Below are positions 23,346 through 35,166 of a stretch of 64,000 nt of DNA, one piece after another (positions within the stretch are counted from its first letter, which is position 1; every line of letters starts with the position of its first letter). Position numbers and translations under genes: made by a program. The DNA comes from Podarcis raffonei. Lineage: Eukaryota; Chordata; Lepidosauria; Squamata; Lacertidae. Location of the stretch: positions 70,680,831 through 70,744,830 of the forward strand of contig NC_070607.1 in the NCBI RefSeq assembly GCF_027172205.1, read 5' to 3'. Under the pieces are notes generated by a model. That model did not search any database. It was not told the origin of the DNA and worked only from the letters and a program-made list of their open reading frames with translations.

Positions 23346-25835
23346 GTTTAAGAGTGCAGTGCAAATTATGCAGACCCTGGAAAGGATATCCGCACACCCA
23401 AAACATTCAGGCCTGGATTGCAACTTTCAATATTAATCTGTATTTGAATCTAACATAACAAGATGATGTACCTTCTGTTAAAGGCTGGGGGTCGGGACAA
23501 CGACAGAGGTGACATTTACATGAACAAAGCCAATCCTTGCTAGGTACTTCTGGGGAGGGGGGTTCTTCAGAACTAACTGCCTTTACTTTTGTGCTGTTCA
23601 AGAATGTACTTCTAAAAAAGAGAAGAAGAAGACAAGACTCGGCTTCAATACAGCAACCCACCAGAGATACTCCCCCAGTTCATATATACACTTCTTTCCC
23701 CAAGACATCTCATTTGAGAAGTAGCTTGCACAAAGCCAGGGTTCCCAATGCTTATTGGCACTTCTTGTACAAAATCGAACCAGTCGTCATGACTCTGAAT
23801 AGCCTACACAAGGCATGGAGGGCTCCTATCTGCAGCTACAGAGTCATGACCAGTTAACTAATTTCAACTTAGTGCTGGGTGTTCAGGCTGGGCATTACTC
23901 TGTTTCTCCTAAATGGATATTGGGAAAGGCCTCTCTGTTTTCTTTACCAAATCAACAATTCAAGAGCAGCATGACCTAATAATTGTCACCATCTCATTTT
24001 TATTTCTCAGTCTCTTTGCAAGCAGAAGTGAAACAAACTGGTTAGAAACCATTAGAGACAAACTGGATGTTATGTACACAGATACAGGTAACTTCCCATC
24101 ATATAGAGAGATAGATAGTATAGGAATGATGTAATGTTGAGTAGGGAGGCTGTTTAACCCTTCTGCGTGCTGGCTGCTTTTTCTGGCACCTCCCCTCCTT
24201 CCCCACATGGATGTCAAAATCTTTTCTGTCATGGTTGCGGTGTGTGTGCAGAGGAGAAATACAGCAAGTATGGGAAAGATGCACACTCAAGTTTGCAGCC
24301 TCCTGAAGCTGCTTCTTACTTCAGTAGGAAGAAAACGCACACAGGGGAATGTTACATACATCTGTATATAATGCTTAGTACAGCTCTTAAAAGAATTCTT
24401 TGGAGATCAAAGAGATCTCTCCACAGGTTAATGTTTGAAGTACATATTTGACTTCTCTCTCGTCTTTTCTACAATGCAAAAAACATGTGCTGGGGAGCTG
24501 GGGCAAGTCAGGCATTCCCCTAATGTGTTTCTGACATATAGACAAGATGAAAGAATATGCTGTATTAATTAATACCCAACATGGTTCCATAGTGTGGCAC
24601 AGCTCCTTAAAATGGCAACGTGTAACATGTCATTAGCCCTCAAGATCTTATTCCATTGTGGCCTTTTTGTGATAGCTGTGACAATATGTTTCAGCAACTG
24701 GTTTGGCTAGGATTAGCTGGTCAGCTTTGTGAACGACAAAATTTTGAATTATTTAATGGTCTTTAAAATAAAATAAAATAATAATAATAATCTATTCACA
24801 ATACTTTTAAGTGCCACCCTTGCCCCTAGAACCAAGGTAGTCAAAAATACCAGGGTAGACACCAGTATACTTTCAACATCTATATGGTTTAACCCATGAC
24901 TCTATTTTCTGTGATAATATGAGATACTGGATAATAGCAACATTACTTGTTTATAATTAATCATTTCCATGTTGTTAGGAAGATGAATTTAATTAAGCTG
25001 TAGTTTAATTAACAGTATAAATCATTTAGAGCAGAGGTAGACAACTTGGTCAGTGTGAAGGCCACACTGCCAACGTAGCCATGACTTGGACAGCTGCAGC
25101 TAATATGCATATTTAATTGCTCCCCATAATTTGCATATCATTTTAATGAAGCTGGCAGATGCCAAATTACAGTTGACAGGCATGTTACACTTGTACAAGA
25201 TCCTTATACTGAAATTATTATTTCTTTTAGCGTGAAAAGCTTAAGTAAACTTCGTAATATTTTAATATTACAGACTAAGGATTCTAGAAATATATGCATG
25301 TAGGCTTATTTTTAAAATCACCTTTTCTGCCCTGTATCTTAGTGATCTCCATCACAATTGCAAACTTAGCTTTACATTCTTAAGGAACAGAAACATCTAG
25401 TCAGAATGTAAGGTGTTCTCACAAGCTGCGTGTCGGATCCCTAAAAAAAAGGTTAAAATGAGAAAAAACACATTATACAGAAGTGCATCTTAAAGCAGAT
25501 ATTTTGCATTTAATTTGTTTCCATATACTTCAGTATCAAACCAAAGGGGTGGCAAAGCTGTGTTGGCAGCTAGACCTTACTAATTAACAAGTTAATTTTC
25601 TACTACATTTTGTTAAAGTACATAGCAGTTTATTTGAAACAGTCTGGCCAATCTGCTACTTTACTGTATGTTTCAATGCATCCACTATTGCCTGAAAAAA
25701 CTCAAGTCAACGTTTCAGTCTGTTACAAATGTACATTCTGTTATCTCTTAGGAAATTCTGCATTGTCGCTGCCAAATACTGTATTGCACACCTAAGTCTC
25801 CAAACACTCAACAGATCTCTTTGTGTAATCAGAGT

Positions 25836-25975
25836 CAGTGCTATTTTTCTAGAAAAAGAGCTGCTGGAACTCACCATGAACTCACCTCCTTTGTTCTCTT
25901 ATAATGGCAGTGGCACCCACCTGAGAGGTGCCTGAACTGAGTTCTGGTGAGTTCCAGCTGTAAAAAAAGCTCTGG
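25836..25975. mobile_element. Short inverted-repeat DNA element
   Basis: Starts CAGTGCTATTTTTCTAG and has paired inner segments GCTGGAACTCACC and GGTGAGTTCCAGC. The right end is decayed and no 8-bp duplication is left. It is similar in style to the hAT MITE at 32493. Confidence 0.55.
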
Positions 25976-26465
25976 TATGAACCCACACATTTTCAAATAA
26001 TAGGATTTAAGACTTTCTTCATTAATTTATGAACTCAGCAAGCCAAACTGAATTCCATGCCCATTTTTATATGTTGCTTGTATGAGAACTACTGGCATAA
26101 CTCGCCAGGAAGAATCACTTATATGTGGAATGATTCCTAAGGTTTTCAGCAGTTTTGGCTTCATAGAATGAAGTGTAGTTGGAATATATCATCTCTGGAT
26201 GTCTTCTGATCTTACGTTTGCTGTTAAAAACTTAACACAGAGAACAGCATCAGGCTGCTTTACCAGAAGGCAGGAAGAGAATTATTGAAATATGTAGCAC
26301 CACGAATAGGAAGATAGTCTGTGCCAGGTAAAGGTAGTTACAGCAATTAATATTTTTACAAGGCAAAAGTAGAAATGTGCAATTAGTCACCACCACATTC
26401 TTGAAAAGCAAAGCCTGCAGTTATGTAGCCAAAAGATCTAGTTTTTACAAAGCATATCAAACACA

Positions 26466-26843
26466 GGTAAAAGGACCCCTGGATGGTTAAGTCCAGTCAA
26501 ATTTGACTATGGGGTGTGGCGCTTATCTCTGCTTTCAGGCTGAGGGAGCTGGCATTTGTCCACAGACAGCTTTGTGGGTCATGTGGCCAGCATGACTAAA
26601 TCACTTCTAGAGCAACAAAACACTGTGATAAAAGCCAGAGTGCACAGAAACGCTATTTACCTTCCCGTCACAATGGTACCAATTTATCTACTCGCACTGG
26701 TATGCTTTCAAACTGCTAGGTTGGCAGGAGCTGGGACAGAGCAACGGGAGCTCACTCTGTCGCACAGATTTGAACTGCTGACCTTACGATTGGCAAGCCC
26801 AAGACGCTTGGTGGTTTAGACCACAGCACCACAAGCTTTCCTG
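26466..26843 (-). mobile_element. Sauria SINE, older copy, reverse orientation
   Basis: Same architecture as the other three copies but with more changes, such as GGTTAAGTCCAGTCAAATTT in the tail and CAGATTTGAACTGCTGACC at the B-box. Target duplication TCAAACACA at 26457-26465 and 26844-26852. Confidence 0.83.
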
Positions 26844-27159
26844 TCAAACACAACACCTACATGAGTGTAGAGGAAGAGAGCATAGGGCAGGATTCACCTA
26901 AGGAGCCCTGTCAATAAGAAACCTGCACAATGATTTCGCTTGTGCAATGCGGTTTCCCCACCCCTGACATGCCCACTGAAATTGGTTCTGGGGGTGTCAG
27001 GAGAAACCACAGAACAGAGTGTGTGGGAAGAGAGAGGGGTCATTCGAGCTGGCAAACTAAATGCAACAGTAAATGTTGGCACACATTTCCCTCTGACAAA
27101 GACAAAGTTGCAGGTGTGAAGTGGCTTTTTGCTGTTTACGCATGAGTTTGACCAAACTG

Positions 27160-27241
27160 CGGGAGGCAGACGTGCCTGGCATGCTCTGGTCCATGGGGTC
27201 ACGAAGAGTCGGACACGACTAAATGACTAAGCAACAACAAA
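27160..27241 (+). mobile_element. Bov-B (RTE) LINE 3' end fragment
   Basis: Contains TCCATGGGGTCACGAAGAG followed by TCGGACACGACTAAATGAC and an ACAACAA tail, the characteristic 3' terminus of Bov-B elements. The Sauria SINE tails share the CGGACACGACT core, in line with Bov-B being their mobilising partner. Confidence 0.75.
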
Positions 27242-30200
27242 TCTAAATGATTCGGAAAACAGCAGTAAGGTGCGGGGAAGCACATTCACCCACATGAAGG
27301 TGTGTATATGTATTTCACAAAAAGGCACTTATTTCCCACTAATCCTGCCTAAGGAAATCAGAGCAGTATGCACTAAAAATAGCAAACAAAGTAAACAACA
27401 AAACAGGCTCTTGACATTGTCAAGGGGTCACTGGTTCTATTTGTTGTTCTTGTAAATATCTGTTGCAGATGTCTACAAATCAAGACCTCCAAATATATGT
27501 TAGGAAGCCTATTGTAAATAACTTTTATAAAACAAGCCAATGGTGATATTAATGGAGGAGAAACAATACCTTATTGTAGATCCAGGTTTTTAGAGGACTT
27601 GGATTAAGAATAAATACAGGACCATAAATACATGGGGTTTTTAATTTTTTGTGTGTGTAACTTGAGCTCAACATTATATTTCCTAAACTTTTAGAATGGT
27701 GCAGCTATTTACTTATTTCAATTTTCCCCCACTACTTGAAATAATTAAGTAGTCTGCATGGCATTTGTAGATGTTCCTTGCACTATTTCATTAGGCTGTG
27801 GAAGCAGTGTTATTCAAGCACAACAGTTATGGCAAATCAGATCGGGATAGACATTTCCCCAGCATTGGGAACCAAGATCTCCTCTTGAACAAAACACAAA
27901 AGAGCTGAGCCTTCAATGAGAAGCCACAATTGAGCTGTTGTAAACACATATGCATGTCTGTTTTGATCTTCAGAGTGGGGATGGTTGGGACTTGCTTAAT
28001 TTTGATGTGACGGGCTGCTTGGGAGGTGGATTTTCAAACCGTCTCCTTATTCCTGTTTGTGTTTCTTTCTTATTAGCATGAAAACCAAACAGAACACTTA
28101 GCTTGCCGAACAATACGATCTGGAAGGGTGAGGAATGGAACCTATGTATCCAAGAGTCTTCAGACAGACCCATTACTTCTAGTTCACTTCCCCAGCACAC
28201 ACTGGCATTGTTCAATCACATTAGTGGCAGAAGGGATTCGACCTCACCAATCGAGCTATAGGAACAGTGGTGGATGTTAAATGCTGTTTAAAATTATTCC
28301 AGCTACCTCCCTGGGAAATTGACTGACTTTGTAGCATAGCATTCTATCCTTACACAGCAGGACAGCAGTCTTTAAAAAGCACAGTTAATTGCCACGGACA
28401 GATATGTAAAGAGTGCTGCTGTGGTGGGACCAGAGTTTGATGTGTTTTATGGCAGTTTTGTGCTCTGAACTGCAGACAGATAAGAGACTCAGACAGTTTG
28501 CTAGAAGAGCTTAGAATTAGCGTTCTGGGGACAGGAGGGCAGCAGAAGTTATATGTAAATTAAGGAAATATATTGCAGGCACTGTTACGATTATGCTGAC
28601 ACTGTAGTAAGCAACAGCTACTGTACTGTCTGTTGTTTGGGGTGGGGGGTAGAAGATAGTGCCTTTGCATGGAAGCAACCAAATGTTGGGGAGAGACCAG
28701 AAAAGCTCAAAACATAGTTACTGCTTAAAATATCAATGTTCTGAAGGTGTTTGGTGGGTTTGTTCTTTCATATATCTGATTTGATGGGACAGGGAATTTG
28801 GGGGGGGGGGTTGCAGGATATTTCACATATGGTAGTAAAGATTCAGGAGAAAGAAGGTGGCAGCTCACGTGCCAGATCAAGACAGATGCTCACAGACACA
28901 GCTGATACATTGGTACCAAACAAGCAAACCACTGAAAGATGTGACAAAAGAACAAGAAGCATACACCAGTCTTGTGGCCCTATAAGTTTTTCTTTAAAAA
29001 AAACTTCTCCAACTGACAGGACTAAATAATAAACCATCACAAGTTACCAAACAATGATAAAATAAAAAATCAATGACAATACCCCAAGAAGTGAAAAAAC
29101 AAAACCATGTTCTTTACCCAGAATTTTCCCATTGCCTATGTATATTTAATTCGTAACTCAAGTGCTTTTCCCCCCCATCCTGTGCAAAACTAGCACAAAA
29201 AGAGCTGCCATTGCAAGCCCAGAGGATTAGGCTGCAAGACTTTATGTCACTTTCCTATAATTGTGCTATAATCAGTGGCTTACCTTATATTTAACATTCT
29301 CTGATAAGGCAGTGTCATAAAAGCAACACCCTCAACAATTGGCATCTTTGCTTCTATGACAGCAGATGCTTGATCAGATACATTTTTTCAAAGGCCTATT
29401 TACATAGCGCTATCATATTTTGCCAACTGCAACAACAGTTGTAAGAATGTATAGTTGCATCCTCTGTTCCAACTAGAAGAGGCTAGGGCCAAAGAAAACT
29501 ATTCAGGCATTTATACGCCTAACAGTGAAGACGTCAAAATAGAAGCAAATCACTCATTTGCCACTGTATCTACCCTTTCACCAATCCATCTACTCCATTT
29601 TTTCTTTTGTTTCATAGCTTTCTCTAGGCTGTAAGTCTAGAGGAATGAACCTCAACTCTTTGAATAAATCTTGGCATTTATCTAAGTTGTTGATGATGAA
29701 ATTTTAAAACAGGCCCTTTGCACTGCAGATTACGTACCGTGCTTGCAGTAAAGCCTCTCTTAGTTGCTTAACTCTCCCCCCCTTTTTAGTCATCTTTTTT
29801 TAAATGCACTTTTACTGGTTTTATGTTGTTATAGGTGGTTAATGTAAGAAAGATGAATTAGCAAACATGCATATAGGAAGTAAAGTTTCCCAGTACCATA
29901 TCTGCACACGAAGATCCTAACTTGAGGTTTATGTAGTATTTACTATGATGAGAATGAACCTATTTCTTCTATGGCTAATTGAGGAAGCAGCGAAGGTTGT
30001 ATTGCATATATGTAGGCAGAAAGTTACCTATGGCACCTGGTATTTCAGTATTAAAGAAAATATTTTCACCCTATTTTCTCAAGTTTTAAGATCAGTGCAT
30101 TTATAGTGCATTTTTTCCACCCACAGCTGAAAAGGAAACAGCCTCTTACAGACAAGAGGACCACCTTACAAAAGATTACAAAATGGTTTGCTTGAAATAT

Positions 30201-30362
30201 GGCCTTTTCAAGCTCTAACCAGAGAAACCAGAAGCCTACACAGAACAACGTGGCCAGACCCATGTAGAGATCAACATCCAATGTTAACGATTTTCAGTGA
30301 AGTGTGTTCAAATAAAAGCATAAAAGCCCTGCTGTTGGAATGTGCCATTACTAAAAGATCTT

Positions 30363-30632
30363 TCAAGACTGATTGGTAGCAGGTCTTTTGTTATATACAA
30401 GAAAGTCAGAAACATCATGCCAGACATTACTGTCATCATACAGGTAGGTCATGGATGATTGCAATGATGGCTGTAGAGTGTGTCGGTGGTACTCAAAGAG
30501 CCAGAGAACAATCCCCCAAACCAGAGCAGCAAAGAGTGGAAAGGGATCTTGTTTTGGCTCTGGGATGTAACCTTTCTCCACTGCCAGTCGGGACAAGCCA
30601 AACAGGATACGAGACAATAGGTACATGTTTAT
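30363..30632 (-). CDS. PXMP4: PXMP4 coding exon 4, with stop
   Basis: 270 bases after acceptor CCTACAG. Encodes INMYLLSRILFGLSRLAVEK through SDFLVYNKRPATNQS and TGA. Mammalian PXMP4 ends similarly with YNKSRPSN. Confidence 0.97.
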   Translation of the reverse strand: MNMYLLSRILFGLSRLAVEKGYIPEPKQDPFPLFAALVWGIVLWLFEYHRHTLQPSLQSSMTYLYDDSNVWHDVSDFLVYNKRPATNQS

Positions 30633-33600
30633 CTGTAGGGGGAAATTGTAAACAAATATTAGGCAAGGAACATATCTAGAAAGTGATTATTTCAAACAGT
30701 CCTCAATTTAGGCAATCACCAAGTTGGTTTTATGTCAAATCATTTTTAAAAAAACATTATAACGCTTTTGTAGTCTCTCAGCTGCGTTGTTTGCCGTTTT
30801 TAGCAACAGCGTATGATCGAGCATTGCAAAATTTAGTCGCTTGAAAAAGTAATTTGTGTGCTCAGTAGAAAGATTACTATTTTCAAAGCTGAAGCAGAGT
30901 AAACCTAGGGAGAAACAAAAATATACCTAGAGACCCTAGTCTTTTCAAATTGGGGGGGGGGGAGAGTCCTCTTCCCACTGCAGCTTTCTGTAGAACCTCT
31001 TCCCACTGCAGCCTTCTAACTCTGTGAAACATTAAAAAATATCACTAACTGCAGCTTTCAAAGGCAAACCATTTCTCCAGGAAGAAGCAATATGTTGAGC
31101 TAGATGGGTCACTGGTGCACCAGTTAAAGCAATGCTTATATTTAATTAAAAACCTGATCAAAACAGGCAGCTGAGAGAAGCAGAAACTGGTGATGGGACC
31201 GAATTAATAGAATTCTGAGCTAAAATAACCCTTTCCCCCATTCTATAGAGCACCTTGGAGAGTGAAAGATGCAGAAGTGTTGGGGCACTGTTATTTTATT
31301 GTCCTCAAGTTTTAACTTGAAGGGCAGTTAAATATGAAGCAACCTGGATCACTAACATCACTTGATTTTCACTTTGCATCAAATTGGCAGCAGTATAAAC
31401 CCAGAAGCACACAACACCATCATTTACCTGGCTGTTAATATTGTTATTTTCTCCAAACACCAACCAGCCTCCAATGCAGGCTGCGAGGAAAGAGTGAAAT
31501 GGGATCTTCTTTCCCTGCATTCGCGACTGTAGGGCCAACAGGCCCTTGTATGTGAATACAAAGTATGCCAGGTTTCTGGAATGAGTGTAAGTGGCACGAA
31601 CAATTGCTTTCAATTTCTCCCTTAAACTAAGAGAAAAAATGAAAACCTGTTATTACAGATAGTACACTCTTCAACTAAAAGAGAAGTGAATAAAAATTAA
31701 CTACTAAGTTGTAACCTATGATCTACTTCAGAAAGTCACAGTGATCATTTATCCCAGTTTCAGAAAGCAATAAAATCTAAAGACAGATTAGCCAATCTAT
31801 TAATAATTAAATTAGTATGGGCATGAATAGGTCCCATAGTAAATGTGACATAATGGCAGCCTAAGCCCCAATGGACACAACAAGGACTTTCTTCCCAGTA
31901 AACATGCTGTGCTGTTGGGCTGCCATTCTAAACCTGCCTTCTGAGTGCATATTCATAGGACAACACTGAACATGTCATTTGTAGCCTTTAATTATAAATA
32001 AAGAAAATGACTATTCATTAACACCAAGAAGACATACAATACAAGTCTCCTTGTATTCTAATCTAGTTGCTCTATTCCAAAGAAATGCAGAGAGAGAAAG
32101 CATGTTCTGTTTTTTGTTGGAATGGTTTTTAGTTGTTTTTTATAATTGTAAGATTGTACAGTTATAATTGATTCTGGGACCTTACGGTGAATAAATCTTA
32201 TAAATAAATAAGGAGGATCCTGTTTCACTGGGTTCAATATGCACAGAGGACAATAGCTGTACAGTACTGAACCTTATCAAATCACATAGTCTTATAAAGA
32301 AATAATCACACACACATATATATGAAAAAGAAAGGGACTGATAAATATACCTTCCACTCCTGAAGAGAAATGTCATCACTAAAGCATGGGGGGCACGTAT
32401 TTTTGCTCCATACCTGGCAAAAGGAAAGAAGATAATAAACTCTGCACACATGTACAAATGTTGTTTTGAATCAAGTTATTGATTCATTTGTCCAGTGCTT
32501 TTTTCCTTTAAAAATGTTTAGGGGTACTCTCATTTAGACTCAAGAAAACCATCATTTTATAGTTCAAATCAGGAAAAATAAATACAGTAAATGGCCAAAA
32601 GTACAAAGATTCACAAAATGTTTAGGGGTATGCGTACCCCTGCTCCCCCCCAGAAAAAAGCACTGCATTTGTCTCATTAGCCATAAAGTAATCAATTTTT
32701 CAGAGAACCGTTTATTTACGCCTGTATGATATGCGCAGGTATGCAGATTACACTAACGGCAGCTCAATTCACTTTACAGTGGGGATAGGTAACCTTTAGC
32801 CTTCCAGAAGTTGCTGGCCTAAAACTCTCTTGTCATCTTGTAATTCCTGGCCATCCATGCAGGCTGAGGCTGACGGCAGTTGGAGTTCAACAATACCTCA
32901 AAGACCCCAGTCCCCCTCCCTCGCTTTACACGTAACTCCACTTTGCATGTAAACCTGATATTAGAAACGTGTGTAAAGTAGAAAGCAACATGATTCGGCA
33001 ACAAATCACTTTTGAGGTATTAAATATATTTCAACAGTATTAGTTTATTGGCTATGGCTTATGTTGATAGGGTTTGCCTCTTGTAGAAATAGTTTTGGAT
33101 TAGCATGTTTAAGCCACACCCTGACATTTAAGAAAAAGAACATAGCAAGGGTGTGGTTTACACATACTAATCCATACGATTTCTACAACAGGAGGCTGGA
33201 TTTAATATTTCATAACTCAACCTTGATTTCAGGTCACTGGAAAAACAACCACTTCAACTGAAGTGAAGTGCATGCAGAAAATTAAAGAGACATGGTAAAC
33301 TTATTTATTTACTGACTGTATGGGATTGGCAGAAATGACTGGCAGAATCCGTGACCAGGGAGAAGAGTCGGCAGAAGAAGATTGGAAAAAAATTAAGGAC
33401 TATTTACAGAAATATTGTAAAATTAAGGAATGTTGAATGATGTTGGATTGAAATTAAGTGGTTTTTAGCTGTAATGGTATAAAGGAATATGAAAAAATGG
33501 TTTTTTATAAGTAAAAATTTAAGGTTATAATAACCTAAGATGTTGGATAGAAAATAAGGTGTTTTTATAAGCTGTAATGCTTTGAGATAAGGATTTGCTG

Positions 33601-34347
33601 AACAAATAATTTGAATTGGACTACAAGAAGGGGAGGTATGAGGAGGTCAGGGAAATATGTCAGTGAAAATTAAGTAAAATATGTGTTTTTAAATTTTTTT
33701 GTTTGTTTGTATAAAAATTGAAAATTCTAATAAATATCTTTTTTTAAAAAAAACTTATTTATTTACTACTGTTGTGGACTTTTCCTATTATTGTTTTAAC
33801 TTTTTTATAAACCACTTCGAGGTTCCCCCCTACAATCAAGCGGTGTATACATTTTATAGAAACCGTAATAAAATACTGTAAACAAATAGCTGGCAGTCAT
33901 ATCTACTGCCATAGGAGCCAACTCCTAGGGACCGAGAGGTTCCATTGCCTCCCCCCCTTGAAATATTTGAGGGGGGCTTCATTCCCACCACCACACACAC
34001 ACGAATCGTGTTTGTTTCTAACACTGACGGAGACGGCATTCCCCGTGGAAAGGGCTTTTTGGAGAGAGTCCTTTGCCCCCAGCTGGTGGTTTGCAAACTA
34101 CCCGGGAGGCTTTCCCGCCCGGCCGGTTCTCGAGTCCTCCCTCAATGCTCCCCGTTGAAGCGGCGCCCGCCCAAAGGCTCCGCCCCCGGCCGACACGGGA
34201 GCCCCTCAGCCTCCATTCCCGGACTAGGGCTTACACTGCTCCGTTACGGAAGCCCTTGACGACGGCCAAGGCCGCCTGGTATCTGCGCTGCTGCAGCAGG
34301 GAGTTGACGGTGTAGAGCAGGGTCCGCAACATCGTCTCGCCCCCCAT
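30363..34347 (-). CDS. PXMP4: PXMP4, peroxisomal membrane protein 4, complete coding span
   Basis: A PMP24-family integral membrane protein of peroxisomes, related to the Tim17/Tim22/Tim23/PMP24 group; its exact biochemical role is not settled. Four exons (34347-34235, 32413-32351, 31626-31428, 30632-30363) join in frame to 214 codons plus TGA; the human protein has 212 residues. Diagnostic stretches are AALAVVKGFRNGAVYGAK, IRAPHALVMTFLFR, FGENNNINSQ and SSMTYLYDDSNVWHDVSDF. Hydrophobic segments occur near residues 45-55, 95-110 and 155-170. The N-terminus MGGETMLRTLLYTVNSLL differs from mammals, as expected for this variable part. All splice sites are GT-AG. It sits head-to-head with ZNF341, about 3.3 kb apart. 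Confidence 0.97.
31428..31626 (-). CDS. PXMP4: PXMP4 coding exon 3
   Basis: 199 bases from acceptor CTCTTAG to donor GTAAAT. Encodes LREKLKAIVRATYTHSRNL through VFGENNNINSQ. The conserved glycine-rich segment FLAACIGGWLVFG is a likely membrane span. Confidence 0.97.
32351..32413 (-). CDS. PXMP4: PXMP4 coding exon 2
   Basis: A 63-base exon encoding YGAKIRAPHALVMTFLFRSG between acceptor TTGCCAG and donor GTATAT. The frame joins exon 1 (GT+G = Val) and exon 3 (AG+T = Ser). Confidence 0.96.
32493..32665. mobile_element. hAT-type MITE in PXMP4 intron 1
   Basis: Begins CAGTGCTTTTTTCC and ends AGAAAAAAGCACTG (inverted). The flanks CATTTGTC at 32485-32492 and 32666-32673 form a perfect 8-bp target duplication. 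An inner AAATGTTTAGGGGTA is directly repeated. It lies about 80 bases upstream of exon 2 in gene orientation. Confidence 0.88.
32775..32895. repeat. Dispersed short repeat
   Basis: GGGGATAGGTAACCTTTAGC through GCAGTTGGAGTTCAACAA resembles a diffuse lizard repeat with GTAGTCC-like ends. Looser relatives are at 7434-7540, 17735-17840 and 38106-38208. The family is uncertain. Confidence 0.35.
33314..33750 (+). mobile_element. 5'-truncated L1 LINE insertion in PXMP4 intron 1
   Basis: The first 120 bases read YMGLAEMTGRIRDQGEE and on to KIKEC stop, the same C-terminus of L1 ORF2 as the copy at 39327-40220. A 3' untranslated region with AATAAA and a T/A-rich tail follows. A perfect 17-bp target duplication, aaacttatttatttact, flanks it at 33297-33313 and 33751-33767. 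It opposes the direction of PXMP4. Confidence 0.9.
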
Positions 34348-34520
34348 GGCCGAAGAATTTCTCGCGCTCTCCTTCTCTCTCGCGCTCGCACAGCGATCCC
34401 GAGGGGACGATTTGCCTAGAGCACCGAATGCATGGAAATGGAGCTTGAGCAAAGAGCGTCGGTGTGGAAAACTCAACCCACGCACTACAGTTCCGCCCAA
34501 CCAAGGGAAGGGCAACGAGA
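34080..34520. promoter_or_regulatory. CpG-rich PXMP4 promoter region
   Basis: GC-rich, CG-dense DNA covers exon 1 and about 170 bases upstream. I see no clear TATA box. The transcription start was not fixed. Confidence 0.55.
34235..34347 (-). CDS. PXMP4: PXMP4 coding exon 1
   Basis: 113 bases from ATG (complement of 34345-34347) to donor GTAAGC. Encodes MGGETMLRTLLYTVNSLLQ and then AALAVVKGFRNGAV. Phase 2 out. Confidence 0.96.
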
Positions 34521-35057
34521 AACGATAGCAGGCGCAAGCAGCTAGGGGGAAAAAGTTTTATGGGCTTCTCTCCGTTCAGTCACTGGTCCGATTAAGGCGA
34601 ACGGGGCGGTGCCGCACCAGCCTCACTTTGCCCTCAGACAACCTTCGTTTGCCTTTTTGCTTACAACCTGTCAGGGAACGGCTTTGCTTCTCGTCGCCTC
34701 TGGCTCCACCTACTGTTGGGTCTTCTCTGCCTTCTCCCTTACCAATCCCAAATGGGCATCAGCCCCCACTGTGTTTCTTTTTTGGTCTATTTTACACAGC
34801 GCTAGTGGGAAACGATTTTGTGTACAAGGTTGTCGTAAGTGACTCCCAGCCTACTCTGCCTCACATCTGGTGACAGAATAACTCTGAACTATATTTTCAC
34901 TTGCAGCACATTTTCAAAAACTTCGAGAACTACCGTCTTACACATACCGTAAGACTACTGCTTTTGAAAGAGCATAAACACTTGATTTTGCTCCTGCGTT
35001 AAAAAAAAAAAAGATGTAGAGGGTGTGGAGTCAAATCACATTACAATGCATCTAGAT
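34521..35057. other. PXMP4 upstream spacer
   Basis: No gene or repeat recognised, apart from an A-run at 35000-35012. Short open frames here show no family signature. Confidence 0.5.
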
Positions 35058-35166
35058 TCAGGTAGGTAGCCGTGTTGGTCTGATGCAGTCAAAATATATA
35101 AAATAAAAATGAAATAATTGTCCAGTAGCACCTTAGAGACCAACTAAGTTTGTTCTTGGTATAAAC

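Larger units (their letters stand above)
16365..30362. other. Intergenic region between E2F1 and PXMP4
   Basis: Fourteen kilobases without a gene that I can support. It holds a (CA)n run near 16530-16550, two Sauria SINEs (17076, 26466), an AAT-rich tract (18140-18180), a CR1 end (20098), an AT-rich degenerate repeat (21284), a foldback element (22350), two short DNA elements (23233, 25836) and a Bov-B end (27160). The 3' untranslated part of PXMP4 should lie just below 30363; I could not fix its end. Confidence 0.7.
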